From: a bacterium
GTDB lineage: Bacteria > Atribacterota > JS1 > SB-45 > 34-128
Length of the DNA: 5,181 bases
Assembly: GCA_018903015.1 (NCBI GenBank)
Contig: JAHIPR010000140.1
Location: 1 to 5,181 of the forward strand
Direction of reading: 5' to 3'
This document shows, piece after piece, positions 3,976-5,181 of the stretch. Position 1 is the stretch's first letter; the number at the start of each line of letters is the position of its first letter. The translations under genes were made by a program, and so were the position numbers. The notes under the pieces were generated by a model. It saw nothing but the letters and a program-made list of their open reading frames with translations, was not told where the DNA came from and did not search any database.

Positions 3976-5181
3976 ATGAAGAGAAGTAAAATAATTTTAG
4001 GTATATTAATTTTAAGTACGATAGTATTAGTTTTTTCCGGTTGTGGGGGCATGGGAGGGATGCCAACAGTTCCTTCTACTCCAGAGCCTAGTGATGATTT
4101 TATTTTGATTCAGGTGGTGGATCCAAAAAGTAATATAATTTTTATAGCCGGGGAAAAGAATGAAGATACCTTGACAATTTTAGGGGAAAAGAATGACCAA
4201 GGAGAACCGATAAAAATAACAGAAACTCTTTACATTTCAAAACAAGGTGATGCGCTTTTTCTTGAAGCAGGAATAGACGGACTTCCAACTTATATAATAG
4301 ATTCTGAAGGAAATAAAATAACTTTTGAAAATTATTCAAATTCTACTGTAGATATCGCTTTATATGATTCCAACGAAAATCTTATTGAAGGACCTATTAC
4401 AATAGATGTAAACCCTCAAGATTTATTAGAACTAAAACAATTGTATGATTCTTCTCATCTAAAACAAAAATATATGCCTTGGTGGGGAAATTTTATAGAT
4501 GTGCAATTTGATTGGGCTTTGAGCGCCATGACATTCGCTGGCAATAATATTGGTATTATTTTTGATGAAGATGGCAATCCAGTCGATTATATAAAACCAT
4601 GGGAGATAGAGGTAAATTTTTATGATTTATTAACTGAAGATAATTTTATAATAATATATGAGGCTACCTTTCTCCCGACTATAGTTGATATAGTTGATGA
4701 CCTTTCTGATTATGTATCTTCTATAGGGGGTATAATAGCGGAAGCTAATGAATATATTGATTCAGTAAATAGTGTAAATCATCCACCCACAATCTCTAGT
4801 CTTACTGCTAATCCCTCCAGTATCAATATAAATGAGACTACCGCTATAACCTGTACTGCCTCTGACGAGGATGTTGGTGATACTCTTACTTATACCTGGA
4901 CTAAAAACGGAGGGACATTTGAGGGAAGTACCTCAGGGTCAACTATAACCTGGAAGGCCCCATCTACTAAAGCTAACTATACGGTTAGTTGTGAAGTAAG
5001 TGATGGAGAAGCAAGTGATAGTGATCAAGTAATTATTTCGGTAGGCGAACCTGCTACTCTCCTTGCGCCATATGTTACCGCTTCAGACGGTACCTATAAC
5101 AATAAAGTAGCTTTATCCTGTAATACGGTCACCGGAGCAACTCACTACCAATTCTACCGGGCTACTTCTTCAACTGGTACA
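3976..5181 (+). CDS. Secreted lipoprotein with Ig/PKD-like and FN3-like domains (3' truncated)
   Basis: The ATG at 3976 has AGGAG at 3963-3967, 8 bases away, and the frame is open to the window end (402 codons). Residues 1-23 are a lipoprotein signal: MKRSK, a hydrophobic segment, then the lipobox FSGC with C23 as the lipidated cysteine. A Gly/Met/Pro linker follows. Residues about 40-265 form an acidic region of no family I recognise. It includes YMPWWGNFIDVQFDW and ends in a helical segment before NHPPTISS. Residues 269-357 are a complete Ig/PKD-like domain (ANPSSININETTAITCTA, DEDVGDTLTYTW, GSTITWKAPS, YTVSCEVSDGEASD). From 358 a fibronectin-III-like domain begins (APYVTASDGTYNNKVALSCN). 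The protein should sit on the cell surface, perhaps binding polymers or other cells. Its leader carries a glycine riboswitch and a c-di-GMP-I-like element. The C-terminal end is outside the window. Confidence 0.88.
   Translation, partial: MKRSKIILGILILSTIVLVFSGCGGMGGMPTVPSTPEPSDDFILIQVVDPKSNIIFIAGEKNEDTLTILGEKNDQGEPIKITETLYISKQGDALFLEAGIDGLPTYIIDSEGNKITFENYSNSTVDIALYDSNENLIEGPITIDVNPQDLLELKQLYDSSHLKQKYMPWWGNFIDVQFDWALSAMTFAGNNIGIIFDEDGNPVDYIKPWEIEVNFYDLLTEDNFIIIYEATFLPTIVDIVDDLSDYVSSIGGIIAEANEYIDSVNSVNHPPTISSLTANPSSININETTAITCTASDEDVGDTLTYTWTKNGGTFEGSTSGSTITWKAPSTKANYTVSCEVSDGEASDSDQVIISVGEPATLLAPYVTASDGTYNNKVALSCNTVTGATHYQFYRATSSTGT

Noticed and set aside
4142..4339. 65-codon ORF on the minus strand
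   Set aside because: It is the antisense shadow of the lipoprotein gene, which has a signal peptide, a ribosome site and domains.

Overview
The window is AT-rich DNA from a bacterium with Gram-positive-like or deep-branching character. The evidence is AT-biased codons, AGGAG-type ribosome binding sites, a lipoprotein with an Ig-like domain, and long structured leader RNAs. An uncultured Firmicutes or Atribacterota-like lineage would fit, but this is a guess from style, not a proven assignment. All genes I can support read on the + strand.

Layout. (1) 1-778: the end of a phage-type block. It holds a small unknown protein (partial), an M15_3-type zinc peptidase (endolysin-like) and a YvrJ-like small membrane protein (holin-like), packed almost without gaps. 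(2) 779-1300: no credible gene. It has small palindromes, two sigma-70-like promoters pointing right and a strong hairpin. (3) 1302-2602: a single integron-type gene cassette carrying a DUF3800 protein. The 105-base attC (2504-2608) is an imperfect GC-rich palindrome ending in the core GTTAGGC. Its inner core GCACAAC is the exact reverse complement of GTTGTGC at the proposed left edge (1301-1307), which is the expected signature of a mobilised cassette. No integron integrase is visible. (4) 2641-2790: a decayed tyrosine recombinase with a frameshift, loss of the box-I arginine and an in-frame stop. (5) About 2800-3290: AT-rich non-coding DNA ending in a motif like the 3' end of tmRNA (GCCTCCACCA) and an intrinsic terminator. 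Together these could be the scar of an element inserted in ssrA. (6) 3443-3724: a tandem glycine riboswitch with its own terminator. (7) 3766-3860: a second structured leader that resembles a diverged c-di-GMP-I (GEMM) riboswitch. (8) 3976 to the window end: a secreted lipoprotein with an Ig/PKD-like domain and the start of a fibronectin-III-like domain.

How the parts fit. The left two thirds looks like accessory DNA: phage lysis genes, an integron cassette, a dead recombinase and an att-like scar. The right third looks like a chromosomal regulated surface-protein gene. The two points most worth following are the isolated DUF3800 cassette with both recombination boundaries readable, and the unusual order glycine riboswitch, terminator, c-di-GMP-I-like element, lipoprotein, which could let two different ligands act in series on one surface protein.
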